Origin: QAMH01 sp964435565
GTDB taxonomy: Bacteria > Actinomycetota > Coriobacteriia > Coriobacteriales > QAMH01
Assembly: GCA_964435565.1 (NCBI GenBank)
Contig: CAYSZR010000001.1
Span: 1 to 64,000, forward strand
Reading direction: 5' to 3'
DNA length: 64,000 bases
Shown: one piece after another, positions 1 to 10,021 of the stretch
Position numbering within the stretch: the stretch's first letter is position 1
How the letters are laid out: the number at the start of each line of letters is the position of its first letter
Position numbers and translations under genes: made by a program
Notes under the pieces: generated by a model
The model's input: only the letters and a program-made list of their open reading frames with translations
Databases searched by the model: none
Told to the model about the DNA's origin: nothing

Positions 1-1
1 C

Positions 2-802
2 GTTATCGATTCGCCTATCCATAAGTTCGACAACGTAGCTATAACCCCGCACCTTGGCGCATCAACCAAGGAAGCACAGACACGCGCGGCCACGCAGATC
101 GCCGAATACGTGATTGCGGGACTTGAGGGTAAGACCGTGAACACCGTTGTCAATTCCGCACGTATTCCTGCCGATGTCATGGCGCGCGTCGGCGAGTTTA
201 TGCCCGTTGCACAGAAAACGGGAGAGATCCTTGCGCAGCTTGTCGGCGGCGGCATCGATAAGGTTAAGGTTGTTGCGCGTGGCAAGATTGCCGATGCGGA
301 TCCGACGGTTTTGGGCACCGCCGCCCTTGCGGGTATCGTTTCGTTTGGCAGCGAAATCCCCGTCAATATCATCAATGCCGGCTATATCGCTGAACAGCGT
401 GGGCTTGTCATCGAAACCGGGACGGACGTTCTTTCCGAGAGCTATCCGAGCTACCTTGAGATAACAGCATTTGCAAATGGCGAGGAATATACGGTCTGCG
501 CTACGCGAGCTCTTGGTTATGACATGCCGCGTATCATCGAGATGCTTGGCTTGCCTGTGGATTTTGTCCCCGAAAAGGACATCGTCGTGATCGAATATGC
601 AGATAAGCCAGGGCAGATTGGCAAAATCGGCACGGTATTCGGCGATGCCGGCATCAATGTCGAGTCCATGCAGATAGCCAAAGCCCCCGAACATCCTTTG
701 GTAGAGGTGCTCCTCAACCTCAATCAGCCAGTGCCCGCCAATGTGCGACGCGCGCTCGAAAATGCAATTGATGCTGAGCGTATCTGGTATATAGATCTTT
801 AG
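2..802 (+). CDS. serA: D-3-phosphoglycerate dehydrogenase, 3' part (truncated by window edge)
   Basis: The frame is open from the window edge, so the start lies outside. It begins in the last part of the catalytic/NAD domain (the 'NVAITPHLGASTKEAQ' segment, where PHLGAST carries the catalytic His). It continues through the intervening (ASB) domain and ends in an ACT domain of about 75 residues ('VVIEYADKPGQIGKIG', then 'AGINVESMQIA'). This is the long SerA type with a regulatory ACT domain, which in known members binds serine for feedback inhibition. SerA oxidises 3-phosphoglycerate to 3-phosphohydroxypyruvate, the first step of serine synthesis, in the cytosol. pntA follows 57 bases later on the same strand. 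Confidence 0.95.
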   Translation, partial: VIDSPIHKFDNVAITPHLGASTKEAQTRAATQIAEYVIAGLEGKTVNTVVNSARIPADVMARVGEFMPVAQKTGEILAQLVGGGIDKVKVVARGKIADADPTVLGTAALAGIVSFGSEIPVNIINAGYIAEQRGLVIETGTDVLSESYPSYLEITAFANGEEYTVCATRALGYDMPRIIEMLGLPVDFVPEKDIVVIEYADKPGQIGKIGTVFGDAGINVESMQIAKAPEHPLVEVLLNLNQPVPANVRRALENAIDAERIWYIDL

Positions 803-859
803 GGACGTCTTGATATACGTCTCAGGGCGAATATTCAGGCATGAGGATTCGGGAAATAG

Positions 860-2407
860 ATGCAGATAGGAATACCGCGAGAGCATAAACCAGGCCAGAC
901 GCTTGTGTCTGGCACGCCGGACAGCGTGGCAAAGCTGATCAAGCTCGGTTATGAGGTCGTTGTGGAAGCAGGTGCCGGTATCGCGGCAAGCTTCTATGAC
1001 GATGCCTATGAACGGGCCGGTGCGCGGGTTGTTGCGCGTGAAGAAGCATGGGGTGCTGATATCGTTATATGTCTCGACACCCCGGCAGAAGCCGAGCTCG
1101 CCCTCATAAAACGCGGTGCTACGCTTATTGCACGCATGGACCCGCGTTCGAATGCGCAAATAATCGCGACGTTCGAGGGAATGGGCATTACCGCCTTGGC
1201 CATGGATATGGTCCCGCGTCTGTCTCGTTCCCAATCGCTTGATGTGCGCTCGTCTATGGCGAACGTGGGAGGATATCGCGCGGTCATCGAAGCGGCGAAT
1301 GTCTTTGGAAGGCTCTTCACCGGTCAGGTGACGGCCGCGGGAAAAATGCCACCGGCGCATGTCTATGTAATCGGCGTGGGCGTAGCGGGTCTTGCTGCCA
1401 TTGGAACGGCTGGCTCTATGGGTGCAGAGGTTTCTGCTACCGACGTGCGTCCCGAGGTTGCCGATCAGGTCGAGTCCTTGGGTGCTGCGTTTGTGGAAAT
1501 TCCCGTCAAACAGGAAAGTTCGGATGGATATGCGAAGGCTCTCGATGAAGACGAGCAGGCGCGCGTGCTCGCGGTGTACGACGAGCAGGCGGCCAAGAGC
1601 GATATCGTTATAACAACGGCCCAGGTGCCTGGTCGTCCTGCGCCGCTTCTGCTTACCGAAGCCGCGGTTGCGGGCATGAAGCCTGGTTCTGTTATCGTCG
1701 ATATGGGCGCGAGCCCACTTGGGGGTAACTGCGCGCTGTCGAAACCAGACGAGGTTATCTATACCGAAGGTGGCGTGACCATCATTGGATATACTGACCT
1801 GCCAGGACGATTGCCAGGGCAGGCTTCGCAGCTTTTCGGTCAGAATATCGTCAACTTCCTCAAACTCGCAACTCCTTTGAAAGACGGATGTCTCGTCCTC
1901 GACGAGGAAGACGAGGTTGTTCGCGGTATCACGGTCACTCTTAATGGCAAGGGCATGTGGCCGCCTCCTCCCGTTCAAGTATCTGCAACACCGAAGGAGG
2001 CTGTTCCTCAAGAACAGGTACCTGCTGATGAATCAGAGAACAAGCAACCGAGCGCATTTAGAAAATGGTGGTGGAAGGTACTCGCCGTTTTGCTTGGTGG
2101 ACTTGTTATCATGATGGCGCCTGCGTCGATGACGGGGCATTTTGTTGTCCTCGAACTTGCCATTGTCGTGGGATTCTACGTTATCGGTAACGTCACGCAT
2201 ACGTTGCATACACCGCTCATGTCGGTCACCAATGCTATTTCGGGGATTATCATCGTCGGTGCGATTTTGCTTATGGGCTCTGCGAATCCAATCGTCGCCA
2301 TATTGGCTTTTGTCGCCACCGCTCTTGCCTCAATCAATATATTCGGCGGATTTCTAGTGACGCATCGGATGCTGAAGATGTTCGAGAGGAGCTCTGGAAA
2401 TAAATGA
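860..2407 (+). CDS. pntA: NAD(P) transhydrogenase alpha subunit
   Basis: The 515-residue protein matches the one-piece PntA layout (E. coli PntA is about 510 residues). The N-terminal NAD(H)-binding domain I begins 'MQIGIPREHKPGQT' and carries a Rossmann loop 'GVGVAGLAAIGTAGSMGA' near residue 171. A charged linker (about 375-400) leads to roughly four membrane helices in the last 115 residues. Together with PntB it forms the membrane enzyme that couples proton flow to hydride transfer from NADH to NADP+, a source of NADPH for biosynthesis. It ends in a TGA that overlaps the pntB ATG by 4 bases, so translation is probably coupled. Confidence 0.95.
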   Translation: MQIGIPREHKPGQTLVSGTPDSVAKLIKLGYEVVVEAGAGIAASFYDDAYERAGARVVAREEAWGADIVICLDTPAEAELALIKRGATLIARMDPRSNAQIIATFEGMGITALAMDMVPRLSRSQSLDVRSSMANVGGYRAVIEAANVFGRLFTGQVTAAGKMPPAHVYVIGVGVAGLAAIGTAGSMGAEVSATDVRPEVADQVESLGAAFVEIPVKQESSDGYAKALDEDEQARVLAVYDEQAAKSDIVITTAQVPGRPAPLLLTEAAVAGMKPGSVIVDMGASPLGGNCALSKPDEVIYTEGGVTIIGYTDLPGRLPGQASQLFGQNIVNFLKLATPLKDGCLVLDEEDEVVRGITVTLNGKGMWPPPPVQVSATPKEAVPQEQVPADESENKQPSAFRKWWWKVLAVLLGGLVIMMAPASMTGHFVVLELAIVVGFYVIGNVTHTLHTPLMSVTNAISGIIIVGAILLMGSANPIVAILAFVATALASINIFGGFLVTHRMLKMFERSSGNK

Positions 2408-3849
2408 TGACCTCCTCTTTCCTCGATATTCTTGCGCATTTCGAATCGCTTGCGTATCTTGTCGCCGCCCTGCTCTTCATTCTTGCGCTCGCGGGTCTTT
2501 CAAAGCAGAAAACCGCCCAGCGTGGCAATTATTTTGGTGTAGCCGGAATGGCCCTTGCATTTATCGCTGTCGTTCTTGTGACGCTTGCGTGTCTTGCGCA
2601 GCCCGTGGGCCCCGTCATTGGTTTTTTGGTTCTTGCACTTGCTATAGGCGGAGCTCTTGGCATCTGGAAGGCTCGCACTGTTCAGATGACCGCCATGCCG
2701 CAGCTCGTTGCAATGTTGCATTCGTTTGTGGGTGCTGCAGCTGTACTCGTCGCCTTTGCCTCGTTCTTTTCGACTCCGGGTGATTTTACGGGCGGCGCAG
2801 AGAATGCGTTTCATATGGCAGAAACCGGCCTCGCTGTCTTCATCGGGGCGGTTACCCTAACCGGCTCGGTCGTTGCATACTTTAAGCTTGCCGCAAGGAT
2901 TTCTGGTAAGCCACACGCACTTCCTGGTCGAAACGCTGTAAATCTTGGCATGGTTATTGCCTCAATCGCGCTTGTCGTGTGGTTTGCCAATACCCAGGGT
3001 GTCGAATCGGGGCTGCTGCCTCTTGGCGTCTTGACCGTTATCTCGCTTCTTCTTGGCCTTCATCTGGTCATGGCTATCGGTGGCGGTGATATGCCGGTTG
3101 TCATATCGATGCTCAATTCGTATTCTGGCTGGGCGGCTGCCATGGTTGGGCTTACCTTGGGAAACGACCTGCTTATCATCACCGGCGCCTTGGTTGGTTC
3201 GTCGGGTGCGTATCTGTCGTGGATTATGTGTCAGGGAATGAACCGTTCGTTTGCCTCGGTAATCTTAGGGGGTTACGGAACCAAGCCCGCGTCGTCAGCG
3301 CAAAGCGACATCTCCGAGCATCATGACCATAACGAGATAGGCGCTGATGAAGTCGCCGGTCTTTTGAGAGATGCTAAAAGCGTCGTGGTCTGTCCCGGAT
3401 ACGGCATGGCTGTTGCGCAAGCGCAGTTTCCGGTAGCCGATCTTACACGTAGGCTTATCGAGCGCGGTGTGGACGTCAAGTTTGGCATTCATCCGGTTGC
3501 GGGACGCATGCCCGGTCACATGAATGTGCTTTTGGCTGAAGCCAAGGTGCCTTACGATGCGGTTTATGAGATGGACGAAATCAACGATGATTTTTCCGAT
3601 GTCGATGTCGTGCTTGTGATCGGTGCAAATGACACTTGCAATCCTTCAGCCGCAACAGAACCATCGAGCCCTATCGCCGGCATGCCGGTATTGCACGTGT
3701 GGGAATCGAGGCGGGTAATAGTTTCCAAGCGCAAAATGGGCTCGACTGGTTATTCGGGTGTGGATAATCCGCTGTTCTACAATCAGAATACTGACATGCT
3801 CTTAGGTGATGCCAAAGAAAGCGTCGAGGCGATTATCGCCGCGCTGTAG
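2404..3849 (+). CDS. pntB: NAD(P) transhydrogenase beta subunit
   Basis: The 481-residue protein has about eight or nine hydrophobic segments in the first 285 residues. A His/Asp-rich linker follows, then the soluble NADP(H)-binding domain III with 'VVCPGYGMAVAQAQ' and 'KFGIHPVAGRMPGHMNVLL', the family's NADP fingerprint; 'VLVIGANDTCNPSA' follows. Two consecutive ATG codons at 2404 and 2407 could start it; the first overlaps the pntA stop. The gene ends 17 bases inside the convergent gene on the minus strand, so the two share their 3' ends and no terminator is visible between them. Confidence 0.95.
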   Translation: MMTSSFLDILAHFESLAYLVAALLFILALAGLSKQKTAQRGNYFGVAGMALAFIAVVLVTLACLAQPVGPVIGFLVLALAIGGALGIWKARTVQMTAMPQLVAMLHSFVGAAAVLVAFASFFSTPGDFTGGAENAFHMAETGLAVFIGAVTLTGSVVAYFKLAARISGKPHALPGRNAVNLGMVIASIALVVWFANTQGVESGLLPLGVLTVISLLLGLHLVMAIGGGDMPVVISMLNSYSGWAAAMVGLTLGNDLLIITGALVGSSGAYLSWIMCQGMNRSFASVILGGYGTKPASSAQSDISEHHDHNEIGADEVAGLLRDAKSVVVCPGYGMAVAQAQFPVADLTRRLIERGVDVKFGIHPVAGRMPGHMNVLLAEAKVPYDAVYEMDEINDDFSDVDVVLVIGANDTCNPSAATEPSSPIAGMPVLHVWESRRVIVSKRKMGSTGYSGVDNPLFYNQNTDMLLGDAKESVEAIIAAL

Positions 3850-5005
3850 CCTTGTTTTCATAAGGGCCCAAAGCATCGTATTCACCATATTCGCACCCGA
3901 TGTTTGCGGCGTCTATTTCATCGATGACGTTCCACAAGCCTGCTTCGAGTTTGCTTAATACCAGGTGTCCTGTTCCGGTGGATCCATTCCAAAGGCGCGT
4001 ATGTCTTTTTGTGCCGTTGGGTGCCTCGTATTGCGCGAGCAACATTTCATCTTTTTTGCAGGAGACCGACGTCTGAAGGCGTGCATCGCGCGTGCTCTGA
4101 TCGACGCGCCACTCAACGGTATCATCTGTTTCCCAGCAGGTGAAATCGGTCGTGCTCTTGGTCCAGGGTTTGGAAAAATTGAACTCGTACGGTCTGCCAT
4201 CGTAATAGATGCAGCCCAACAGCTTGTGATCGAGGACGATGGGGCCTACTTTCGGTCTGCCGCCGCCTATCTCGAAAGCGCAGTTCCCAAGCTGCCATCC
4301 GGTCCGCGAGCTGGTCAGGTTACACGAGGAAAGCCAGACCCAAGGTGACGTGAAATCGCTTCCCCAGTTTTTATCCGAATAGCCGAACGAGGTTTCAGGA
4401 TCGACAACGTAGGTTTCCCCGTCAAGGACGACGGTGCCGCTATAGGCGGTTTTGATTCCTTCGGCATGCCAATACATTTCGAAGAGTTGCGCGTTGCGCA
4501 GGGGCGCGCTTGCTCCGGGACCGACGTTGTATGCGATACGCTTGTCCACATGCAGGTCCCAAATCATGCTGCCCGCATCACTCATCCACTCTGGGTATGC
4601 TTTCGCATCGTTGGCAGACACCTCGACGCGTCCGATAAGATCCGTCTCGCAGGCAAGGCAATCATCAGCGCTTACGTAGTAGGGCACGTTTTGTCCCACT
4701 ACGACATCGTTCCAGGCGAAGAACCTGTGTATTTGTCGGGCATCTTTACCCCAGCACCCTGCTTTGACCATGACGTATGACGGACGAACGCCCTGCCTCT
4801 TGTTTTCGAGAAGCTGTCCGAAGATAGGTGAGTCGCCGCCAAGCGCTGGGTTGATGCAGAAGAATTCGATAAAGAATGGCTTTGCTTCGCCGGTTATGGC
4901 GTGATGGGCAGTGAAGGAGTGCCACCACCAATCATAACCGCACGAGGCAAGGTCGCCCGTTAGCATGAACTTGTCACGTGCGATATCGTGTGTGTCAGAT
5001 GCCAT
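3833..5005 (-). CDS. Tocopherol cyclase-like protein
   Basis: The 390-residue soluble protein has no signal peptide or membrane segment. It shows features of the tocopherol cyclase-like family (PF14249): an N-terminal 'GYDWWWHSF' followed by 'FFIEFFCINPALGG', a central 'FGYSDKNWGSDFTSPWVWL' (plant and bacterial members have a similar K-N-W-G motif), and a Trp/Asp-rich beta pattern typical of the lipocalin-like barrels of the family. True tocopherol cyclases close the chromanol ring in vitamin E synthesis. An anaerobe would not be expected to make tocopherol, so the substrate is unknown; a lipid or isoprenoid is a guess. The start at 5005 follows an AAGGAG-like site. It overlaps pntB tail to tail by 17 bases. 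Confidence 0.65.
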   Translation of the reverse strand: MASDTHDIARDKFMLTGDLASCGYDWWWHSFTAHHAITGEAKPFFIEFFCINPALGGDSPIFGQLLENKRQGVRPSYVMVKAGCWGKDARQIHRFFAWNDVVVGQNVPYYVSADDCLACETDLIGRVEVSANDAKAYPEWMSDAGSMIWDLHVDKRIAYNVGPGASAPLRNAQLFEMYWHAEGIKTAYSGTVVLDGETYVVDPETSFGYSDKNWGSDFTSPWVWLSSCNLTSSRTGWQLGNCAFEIGGGRPKVGPIVLDHKLLGCIYYDGRPYEFNFSKPWTKSTTDFTCWETDDTVEWRVDQSTRDARLQTSVSCKKDEMLLAQYEAPNGTKRHTRLWNGSTGTGHLVLSKLEAGLWNVIDEIDAANIGCEYGEYDALGPYENKATARR

Positions 5006-5035
5006 GCTGTCTCCTTAGGTTGGGCCCGGCCGACC

Positions 5036-6532
5036 TTAGCGGTTGACTGGAATTGCATAGAGACGGAATGTCTCTTCCTCTAGAATCGAATTCGGCTGTT
5101 CGCGGATTATGTATGCTTCCATATTTGCAGGACGCTCAACGTGTTGGTCGGCGAGCAGATACATGGTCTGCGCTTCGGGATATGCAGCTGTATAGCGCGC
5201 GAGCATTTCATCTATCCCCAAAACTTCGTTCCACTGTACGATTTCCTCGCGTGTTGTTCCCCAATTGCAATAAGTAAACGTAACGTCTGCTTTGGGATGC
5301 CAGTAGACAAAGTCGGGAGCGTAGACAACGACGCTTTCGGTTGCCGATGCGCAGCCTGAGACTATGACCGTTCCCGGTTCGACCTCACTTTCAAGATAAC
5401 TTCCCATATCGACAGATCCGGAATAGGGCAAACGAACGTCTTGGATTGCGCTGTACCAGGCAACGGGCGCCGTGAAAATAAAGAAAGCGGTGAATAGCGC
5501 AATGTAGGTATTTTTCACAACGCCGCTGTGTTTCATGGGCGCAGCATCATCTAGAACAATCCAGGACGTAAGCAGCAGTATGGCCCAGAAGAACAACGTG
5601 CGTTGGTTTATGGAGTAATACACGAAAACGGAAATAGCAAGCTGTGCCCCTAATCCAAAGAACGCGAGCAAAAAAGCGCGCCAATTGCGTTTGGGAGCAA
5701 AGATAAGCGGTAAGAGCAGCGATGCAAATGTAAGCGCCAGGAGAAGAACGTATTCGAGCCTGCGCCAAGGAGCGGGTAATACGCCATAGCTTGCAAGATT
5801 GACGGCCAAGTCGCCCATAAGCGTGGTGAACAGACTCAATGGATTTGCAAGAAGCGGGAGGATTTTATCCGCCAAGCTTGAGCTTGCTGCACCTCCGCTC
5901 AGCTCAAGGTACGTTGCAATCATTCCCAAAAGCGCGATAGCTATTCCGGCAACAATCCATGCCCTCCGGCTTGCATTTGATTTCGAGATACAGTCCAGCG
6001 CCAGGATGACGATCATGCCCAGCGCGAGCCCCATGAGAATGACGTGTGTTTGGAACAGAAGTGCGGCGATGATGCCGAATTGAACAGGGTGCTCCAAGCG
6101 GTGCTTGTAGCAGGCGCTTGCTGCAACGATGAGAAGCAGGGCCAGGGCGTAGCTTCGCGAAATGACAGGCAGGTAGTAAGTGAAGAGTGCAGACAGGAGA
6201 ATAAAAACCTGAATGAAATGTGGAAATGGCGAACGCCAGAGCAGGAGCCATGCTGCTATGCCTACGGCCGCACAACTGATCAGACGCATCGTGAGCATTG
6301 GCGCGCCGAGCTTTGCAAACGGGAACAAGACAAGATACCAGAGCGCAGGATGCCCCTCGACCTTGAGCAGGGAGAATATTTCGGGCAGGTTGAGATTCTG
6401 TACGATAAGCCACGCCTGGGCTTCATCTTGCCAGGATTCGTGTGTGACGGCAAAGAGAACCTGTGCTGCCACGAATACGGCAAGGATCGCGATGCGTGCA
6501 ATGCGCCAAGTCTTTGTTATGTTCTCGTGCAT
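5036..6532 (-). CDS. Polytopic membrane glycosyltransferase, GT-C (GT39/ArnT-like)
   Basis: The 498-residue protein has an N-terminal helix, then 'HESWQDEAQAW' with an Asp-Glu pair at 36-37, and about ten further hydrophobic segments. It ends in a soluble domain of about 110 residues. An acidic pair in the first extracytoplasmic loop is the hallmark of GT-C enzymes that use polyprenyl-phosphate sugars (PMT, ArnT, GT39). The likely role is transfer of a sugar to a cell-surface lipid, polymer or protein on the outer face of the membrane. Acceptor and donor cannot be read from the sequence. It lies 30 bases upstream of the tocopherol-cyclase-like gene on the same strand, so the two are probably cotranscribed. 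Confidence 0.7.
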   Translation of the reverse strand: MHENITKTWRIARIAILAVFVAAQVLFAVTHESWQDEAQAWLIVQNLNLPEIFSLLKVEGHPALWYLVLFPFAKLGAPMLTMRLISCAAVGIAAWLLLWRSPFPHFIQVFILLSALFTYYLPVISRSYALALLLIVAASACYKHRLEHPVQFGIIAALLFQTHVILMGLALGMIVILALDCISKSNASRRAWIVAGIAIALLGMIATYLELSGGAASSSLADKILPLLANPLSLFTTLMGDLAVNLASYGVLPAPWRRLEYVLLLALTFASLLLPLIFAPKRNWRAFLLAFFGLGAQLAISVFVYYSINQRTLFFWAILLLTSWIVLDDAAPMKHSGVVKNTYIALFTAFFIFTAPVAWYSAIQDVRLPYSGSVDMGSYLESEVEPGTVIVSGCASATESVVVYAPDFVYWHPKADVTFTYCNWGTTREEIVQWNEVLGIDEMLARYTAAYPEAQTMYLLADQHVERPANMEAYIIREQPNSILEEETFRLYAIPVNR

Positions 6533-6707
6533 CTAGCTCCGATTCCGGGATACATGCGAGGCGCGCTTGTATCGCGTCTGCAACGATTCGTGTATTTTAC
6601 GCTGTAAAGAAAGCGCGCGAATTATTATACTCATTCTGAATCAGGGCACAGTCTCACCTGCGTACCGTTACAATGAATCCATCTGTATGCACATCCAAGG
6701 AGATGGC

Positions 6708-8285
6708 ATGACGCGCAAAATCGCTATATTCGACACCACGTTACGCGACGGAGAGCAGTCACCGGGCGCGAGCATGAATGCGCAGGAAAAAATCGTCATC
6801 ACACGCCAACTTCTGCGTTTGGGCGTTGATGTGGTAGAAGCCGGGTTTCCTGTTTCGAGCCCCGGCGAGTTTAAATCCGTCCAAGATATTGCGAAAATCG
6901 TAGGAGACAAGTGCATCGTATGTGGGCTTACACGTGCGGTTGAACATGACATAGATGTTTGCGCAGAAGCGCTCGCAGTTGCCAAGCGCCCCCGTATACA
7001 TACCGGCATCGGCGTCTCTCCTGAGCATCTTGCGTACAAGTTCAAAGGAATCACCCTTGAAGAGGCCATAGATCGTGGTGTCGCGGCTGTCAGACATGCG
7101 AAAAGATACGTTGAAGACGTTGAATTTTATGCAGAAGACGCGGGACGTGCCGCCTACGAGGATCTTGCGAAGATGATGCAAGCGGTAATCAAGGCCGGCG
7201 CAACCGTGCTGAATATTCCAGATACGACGGGCTATAGCATGCCGCACGAGTTCGGGAAACGTATCGAGTATCTTATGGAGCATGTGGACGGCATAGAGGA
7301 TGTCTGCGTGTCTGTGCACTGTCATAACGATCTTGGCATGGCGACCGCGCTTTCGCTTGCAGGCGTTCGAGCGGGTGCCACCCAAGTTGAATGCACTGTT
7401 AATGGATTGGGTGAGCGTGCGGGCAACGCCGCGATGGAAGAAGTCGTTATGGCCATCAAGATGCATGGCGGCGAGCTGGATGCCCATACAGATATCAATG
7501 CGCAGGAGTTGTCACGTGCCAGCCGTCTTGTCTCGTCGATTTCGGGAATGAGCGTCCAGCCCAACAAGGCCATTGTCGGTGCAAACGCTTTTGCTCACAG
7601 TTCTGGTATCCATCAAGACGGTGTTCTCAAGAATCGTTCAACGTATGAAATCGTCTTTCCCGAAGATGTCGGCGCTGCTGGAAGCCAGATCGTTCTCACG
7701 GCTCGTAGCGGGCATGCAGCGTTGCGAAAGCGTTTCGAAGATCTGGGATATACGGATATCCCAGATCAAAAGTTCGAACAGATACACGCTGCGTTCCTCG
7801 AACTGGCAGACCAGAAGAGCAATATCTACGACGAGGATCTTCTGTCGCTTATAGATGAGCATGACAGAAATGAAAACGCCATATACAAGCTCGATGCCGT
7901 TCAGATATCTTGCGGTCAGACGCTTGTGCCTACAGCAACCGTGACCATGACGGATGCGCAGGGCAATACGCATACGGTGTGCGAGATGGGCGTCGGGCCG
8001 ATCGATGCCATGTATTCGGCGATCAACAAGGTGGTCAAGGCAGAAAATGACCTCATGGAATACTCGGTGCAAAGCGTTACGCGCGGTATCGATGCTCTTG
8101 GCGAGGTGACGGTTCGTATTATGGCACCCGATGGGTCCATATTCACGGGCCGCGGAAGCGATAATGATATTACCGTGAGTTCGGGCAGGGCTTACGTCAA
8201 TGCGATAAACCGCATGCTCGAGCAACAGGCCGCCGAAACCTTAGCGCCCGCAGACGAAAACGGAGATATTCCGCCCCATATCTAG
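6708..8285 (+). CDS. leuA: 2-isopropylmalate synthase
   Basis: LeuA condenses acetyl-CoA with 2-oxoisovalerate, the committed step of leucine synthesis. The start at 6708 is chosen because AAGGAGA lies just upstream and the protein then opens 'MTRKIAIFDTTLRDGEQSPG' with the catalytic and metal motif at once; an in-frame ATG at 6567 would add 47 unrelated residues. The 525-residue chain holds the HMGL-like TIM barrel (1-275), including 'GERAGNAAMEE' and 'AHSSGIHQDGV', then a linker and the C-terminal LeuA dimer regulatory domain that binds leucine in known enzymes. A candidate -10 (TATACT, 6626-6631) lies 76 bases upstream. No leader peptide or T-box was recognised. Confidence 0.93.
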   Translation: MTRKIAIFDTTLRDGEQSPGASMNAQEKIVITRQLLRLGVDVVEAGFPVSSPGEFKSVQDIAKIVGDKCIVCGLTRAVEHDIDVCAEALAVAKRPRIHTGIGVSPEHLAYKFKGITLEEAIDRGVAAVRHAKRYVEDVEFYAEDAGRAAYEDLAKMMQAVIKAGATVLNIPDTTGYSMPHEFGKRIEYLMEHVDGIEDVCVSVHCHNDLGMATALSLAGVRAGATQVECTVNGLGERAGNAAMEEVVMAIKMHGGELDAHTDINAQELSRASRLVSSISGMSVQPNKAIVGANAFAHSSGIHQDGVLKNRSTYEIVFPEDVGAAGSQIVLTARSGHAALRKRFEDLGYTDIPDQKFEQIHAAFLELADQKSNIYDEDLLSLIDEHDRNENAIYKLDAVQISCGQTLVPTATVTMTDAQGNTHTVCEMGVGPIDAMYSAINKVVKAENDLMEYSVQSVTRGIDALGEVTVRIMAPDGSIFTGRGSDNDITVSSGRAYVNAINRMLEQQAAETLAPADENGDIPPHI

Positions 8286-8529
8286 AAGCGTTGTTTTGGG
8301 TATGGGAAGGGGAGTCTCAGGAGCTTGCGCATGAGAGCCCCGGGAAAAGCGAATCTCAAAAAAGCTGCAAAATCCGTTTATAAGTGGAAAACTCAGAATT
8401 TCCCCCGTTGGTCGTTTGGGTCTCTCCACACGGGCTGTTGATTTTGAAAACCCTGCAAATCTATGTCGCATCAAACGGGTATGGTAGTACAGCAGGGGAG
8501 AACTGCTAGATAGGGGATAGACCGTACTT

Positions 8530-9921
8530 ATGCCAGAGCTCGCATACACATCGAATCAGAACAGCAATATCGAACGCATCATGCCCCAGGACATCGACGC
8601 GGAAAAGGCGGTACTCGCGGCCATGCTTCTTGGCCTTGATAGCGAGGTCGTCGAAGAAGCGATGATGAAACTCAAGGCAGATGAATTCTACCGGCCGGCT
8701 CATCGTAAGATTTTCGAGGCGATGGAAGAGCTCTATAACAAGGGCGTTCCCATCGATCAGCTTTCGCTTGCCGACAGGCTCAAGAGCCGCGGCGATCTTG
8801 ACGCGGTGGGCGGCAAGGCCTATATCGTCGAGCTTGGCAACAACACCTACGCTCTTGCAAACTGGGCTCATCATGCAGAAATCGTTAAACGCGAAGCTAT
8901 GCTGCGCGACCTTATCGGCGCCGCGGTGCGAATCACCTCGCTTGGCTACGACGCTCCCGATGACCTTGACGAAGTTGTGGAAACTTCCGAGAAACTCCTT
9001 TTCGAAGTAACCAATCGTCGGGTTGCGACAAATTTCAAACGCATCGATTCGCTTGTTGTCGAGACGTTTAACGAATTGCAAGAACTCGCTAATACGAAGA
9101 CCAAATATCGAGGCGTACGTACCGGTTTTAACGATCTGGATGATTTGTTCGGGGGGTTACGCGGTGGCGATCTGGTTATCTTGGCTGCGCGTCCCTCTGT
9201 GGGAAAGACTGCCCTTGCGCTGAATATTGCAAGCCGCGCTGCGCAGCTTGGCACGGCCGTCGCCTTCTTCTCGCTTGAGATGTCGGCAAATCAGCTTATC
9301 CAACGTGTTCTCTCGACAGAGACGCGCATCAATGCGAAGAAGATGCAGACAGGGCAGATGTCGGCACAAGATTGGACGACGCTGGTCACGGTTTCGGATA
9401 CGCTTTCCAAACTCAAACTCTGGGTGGATGATACCCCGAGTGCGTCGATTCTCGAGGTGCGTGCTAAGGCGCGCCGTCAGCTACGCCATGTTGAGCCGGG
9501 CAAGGGTATGATCATCGTCGACTACCTCCAGCTCATGCAGCCGCAGAATTCGCGAACCGAATCGAGGCAGGTCGAGATTGCCGAGATTTCCCGTGGTCTT
9601 AAGATTCTTGCCAAGGAAATGGACATGCCCATCATCGCGCTCTCGCAGCTTTCTCGTGCGGTCGAATCGCGTCAGGGCAAGCGTCCCATTCTTTCTGATT
9701 TGCGTGAATCAGGCGCTATCGAGCAGGATGCCGATATCGTTATGTTCCTCGATCGTTCGTTATCTGAGAAAGAGGCAGATCAAGAAGAACGTCCGCCTTA
9801 TGGAACAGCAGATGTCATTGTTGCCAAGCATCGTAATGGCCCCATCGGAACGGTGAGCCTTGCGTTCCAAGGCGATTTCACACGTTTTGATAATCTCGCC
9901 CATTCCGACGACCGCTACTAA
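8530..9921 (+). CDS. dnaB: Replicative DNA helicase DnaB
   Basis: The 463-residue protein has the DnaB layout. The N-terminal helical domain contains 'DIDAEKAVLAAMLL'; the RecA-like ATPase domain has Walker A 'ARPSVGKTALALNIA' near residue 220, 'AFFSLEMSANQL' and Walker B 'MIIVDYLQLM'. DnaB unwinds DNA at the replication fork. No intein is present. In many bacteria dnaB follows rplI; here the rpsF-rplI cluster lies about 20 kb downstream, so the usual neighbourhood has been split. The 244-base gap before it contains an imperfect hairpin after leuA (about 8308-8342, without a T-run) and no gene that I can see. Confidence 0.95.
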   Translation: MPELAYTSNQNSNIERIMPQDIDAEKAVLAAMLLGLDSEVVEEAMMKLKADEFYRPAHRKIFEAMEELYNKGVPIDQLSLADRLKSRGDLDAVGGKAYIVELGNNTYALANWAHHAEIVKREAMLRDLIGAAVRITSLGYDAPDDLDEVVETSEKLLFEVTNRRVATNFKRIDSLVVETFNELQELANTKTKYRGVRTGFNDLDDLFGGLRGGDLVILAARPSVGKTALALNIASRAAQLGTAVAFFSLEMSANQLIQRVLSTETRINAKKMQTGQMSAQDWTTLVTVSDTLSKLKLWVDDTPSASILEVRAKARRQLRHVEPGKGMIIVDYLQLMQPQNSRTESRQVEIAEISRGLKILAKEMDMPIIALSQLSRAVESRQGKRPILSDLRESGAIEQDADIVMFLDRSLSEKEADQEERPPYGTADVIVAKHRNGPIGTVSLAFQGDFTRFDNLAHSDDRY

Positions 9922-10021
9922 TGTAACGTTTGGGGCTGTCCCAGATGCCGCGTCTCGATGATTAGCTACAATAGGGCGCGGTCTGCTCATTTGAAAGTAA
10001 GCTTCTTAAAAGGAGATGCGC

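Noticed and set aside
62..2011. A 649-codon open frame on the minus strand antisense to serA and pntA
   Set aside because: It is the mirror of two well-recognised genes, has no family likeness, and is rich in Arg and His as antisense frames of such genes are.
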